A stretch of 6,990 nucleotides of DNA from an uncultured Eubacteriales bacterium. Its GTDB lineage: Bacteria > Bacillota > Clostridia > Oscillospirales > Oscillospiraceae. Position 1 is the first letter of the stretch. The number at the start of each line of letters is the position of its first letter. The stretch covers positions 1 through 6,990 of the forward strand of contig UQQF01000074.1 in the NCBI GenBank assembly GCA_900543085.1, in the 5' to 3' direction. Positions 6,485-6,990 of the stretch are shown here, piece after piece. A program made the position numbers and the translations under genes. The notes beneath the pieces were generated by a model that saw only the letters and a program-made list of their open reading frames with translations, had not been told where the DNA came from and did no database searches.

Positions 6485-6760
6485 ATGCCCGCCATACCCG
6501 AATCTGTCGCCACAATAATAGTCATCGCTGTATGCGCGCTCCTGCTCTGGCTGCTGTTTACGATACTCAGGCTTCCGTTGAAGCTTATTTTCAAGCTGCT
6601 GCTGAACATGATAAGCGGCCTGGTGCTGCTTTTCGTCTTCAACTTCATCGGCGACTACTTCGACTTTGCCCTCGGCATAAACGCGCTGAATGCCCTCGTA
6701 GCCGGAATCCTCGGCATACCGGGGGTCATACTCCTGGTGCTCGTCCAGAACTTCATCTGA
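6485..6760 (+). CDS. bofA: BofA, inhibitor of pro-sigma-K processing
   Basis: This 91-residue, almost wholly hydrophobic protein has membrane segments at about 8-28 and 34-55, then a third hydrophobic region (about 61-90) carrying the family signature GILGIPGVILLVLVQNFI at the C-terminus. In Bacillus, BofA sits in the outer forespore membrane and, with SpoIVFA, holds back the SpoIVFB protease that processes pro-sigma-K until engulfment is complete. Its presence argues for an endospore-forming lineage, although bofA-like genes can persist in non-sporulating relatives. The start is clear: AAGGAGG lies 6 bases before the ATG. It follows yaaL by 25 bases, the standard order, and is followed by two strong hairpins. 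Eight of its 13 isoleucines are ATA codons. Confidence 0.92.
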   Translation: MPAIPESVATIIVIAVCALLLWLLFTILRLPLKLIFKLLLNMISGLVLLFVFNFIGDYFDFALGINALNALVAGILGIPGVILLVLVQNFI

Positions 6761-6778
6761 TACATACGCAAAACGCGC

Positions 6779-6811
6779 GCGGGAGGCGGCACTTAAAGTG
6801 CCGCCTCCCGC
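6779..6811. terminator. Perfect 16-bp GC-rich hairpin after bofA
   Basis: GCGGGAGGCGGCACTT (6779-6794) is mirrored exactly by 6796-6811 around a single A; in RNA this would be about 14 bp with a 5-base loop. No T-run follows on the plus strand, so it is not a standard terminator. It may stabilise the bofA 3' end or be a repeat-type palindrome. Confidence 0.5.
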
Positions 6812-6817
6812 AGAGAC

Positions 6818-6850
6818 TGTTAAAAAAGGCCTCGACGGCCTTTTTTAACA
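6818..6850. terminator. Bidirectional Rho-independent terminator
   Basis: TGTTAAAAAAGGCC (6818-6831) pairs perfectly with 6837-6850 around TCGAC. The arms carry six A's and six T's, so the hairpin works in both directions. It terminates yaaL-bofA on the plus strand and any minus-strand transcript arriving from the right. Confidence 0.88.
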
Positions 6851-6919
6851 ATAAAGTCCCCCGTCGTCGTCGCAAGCTGCATATCCTTCGCTCCCGGCTG
6901 AAGCCGAGAGCTCAGTCAT
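6845..6919 (-). CDS. Possible 24-residue small protein, or the C-terminus of a longer gene
   Basis: ATG at 6919 opens a 24-codon frame, MTELSASAGSEGYAACDDDGGLYC, whose TAA lies inside the shared terminator. GGAGGAG (6927-6933) sits 7 bases before the ATG, an ideal spacing. I recognise no family; the peptide is acidic, has two cysteines, and has no membrane segment. The same frame stays open upstream to the window edge, so it could instead be the last part of a larger protein. The perfect hairpin at 6937-6965 within that upstream stretch argues against a long protein. Coding status is uncertain. Confidence 0.3.
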   Translation of the reverse strand: MTELSASAGSEGYAACDDDGGLYC

Positions 6920-6936
6920 TCCGCTGCTCCTCCTCT

Positions 6937-6965
6937 CCCACGAAGTGCATTCTGCACTTCGTGGG
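6937..6965. repeat. Perfect 13-bp hairpin, possible repetitive palindrome
   Basis: CCCACGAAGTGCA (6937-6949) and TGCACTTCGTGGG (6953-6965) flank TTC. No T-run follows on either strand, so it is not a terminator. On the minus strand it immediately precedes the ribosome binding site of the tiny frame at 6919. It could be a REP-like dispersed palindrome or an RNA structure gating that frame. The rest of 6851-6990 shows only an imperfect CGGCT-GA-AGCCG palindrome (6895-6906). Confidence 0.6.
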
Positions 6966-6990
6966 TTCCCAGCGGCCGATGGAGACCGGC

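Noticed and set aside
6445..6648. 67-codon minus-strand frame over bofA
   Set aside because: It is antisense to a well-supported bofA gene.
1..6990. CRISPR array, tRNA or rRNA genes, insertion sequences, phage genes
   Set aside because: I saw no regularly spaced repeats, tRNA-like cloverleaf with conserved TTCGAATC-type arm, transposase motif or phage protein.

Overview
The window looks like a piece of chromosome from a spore-forming, GC-rich member of the Clostridia, most plausibly Oscillospirales-like. The evidence is a yaaL-bofA pair (bofA is a sporulation gene), strong AGGAGG-type ribosome binding sites, a YitT-family membrane protein and a single-domain LUD protein. Assignment below class level is inference. 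Isoleucine is often encoded by ATA despite the high GC content.

Left block (1-5873, minus strand, read right to left). A near-consensus promoter (5845-5873) with a palindrome just downstream of the predicted start site precedes a tightly packed gene run. First comes a ParE/GyrB-like type IIA topoisomerase ATPase subunit (3805-5790), then a 98-residue membrane protein with a zinc ribbon (3496-3792). A ParC/GyrA-like cleavage subunit follows (1252-3495), then a YitT-family membrane protein (340-1206) and the start of a LUD-domain protein that runs off the window (1-323). Gaps between genes are 0 to 45 bases with no terminator, so one operon is likely. The two topoisomerase subunits should form one A2B2 enzyme. 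The lack of a GyrA box suggests a topoisomerase IV-like rather than a supercoiling role. Both subunits differ from textbook sequences at several otherwise conserved motifs.

Middle (about 5880-6225). No convincing protein gene is present. The minus strand carries a perfect hairpin followed by five T's (a Rho-independent terminator). Upstream of it lies about 265 bases able to fold into a long interrupted rod plus smaller hairpins, one with a GAAA tetraloop. I read this as a candidate structured noncoding RNA. It resembles 6S RNA in overall architecture, but the identity is unproven. An attenuated leader for the topoisomerase operon is the alternative.

Right block (6198-6990). A promoter and a TTG-started small gene (yaaL/DUF2508) are followed by bofA on the plus strand. 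Two strong hairpins come next, the second a bidirectional terminator. The last 140 bases hold a perfect 13-bp hairpin and a possible tiny minus-strand reading frame that converges on bofA.
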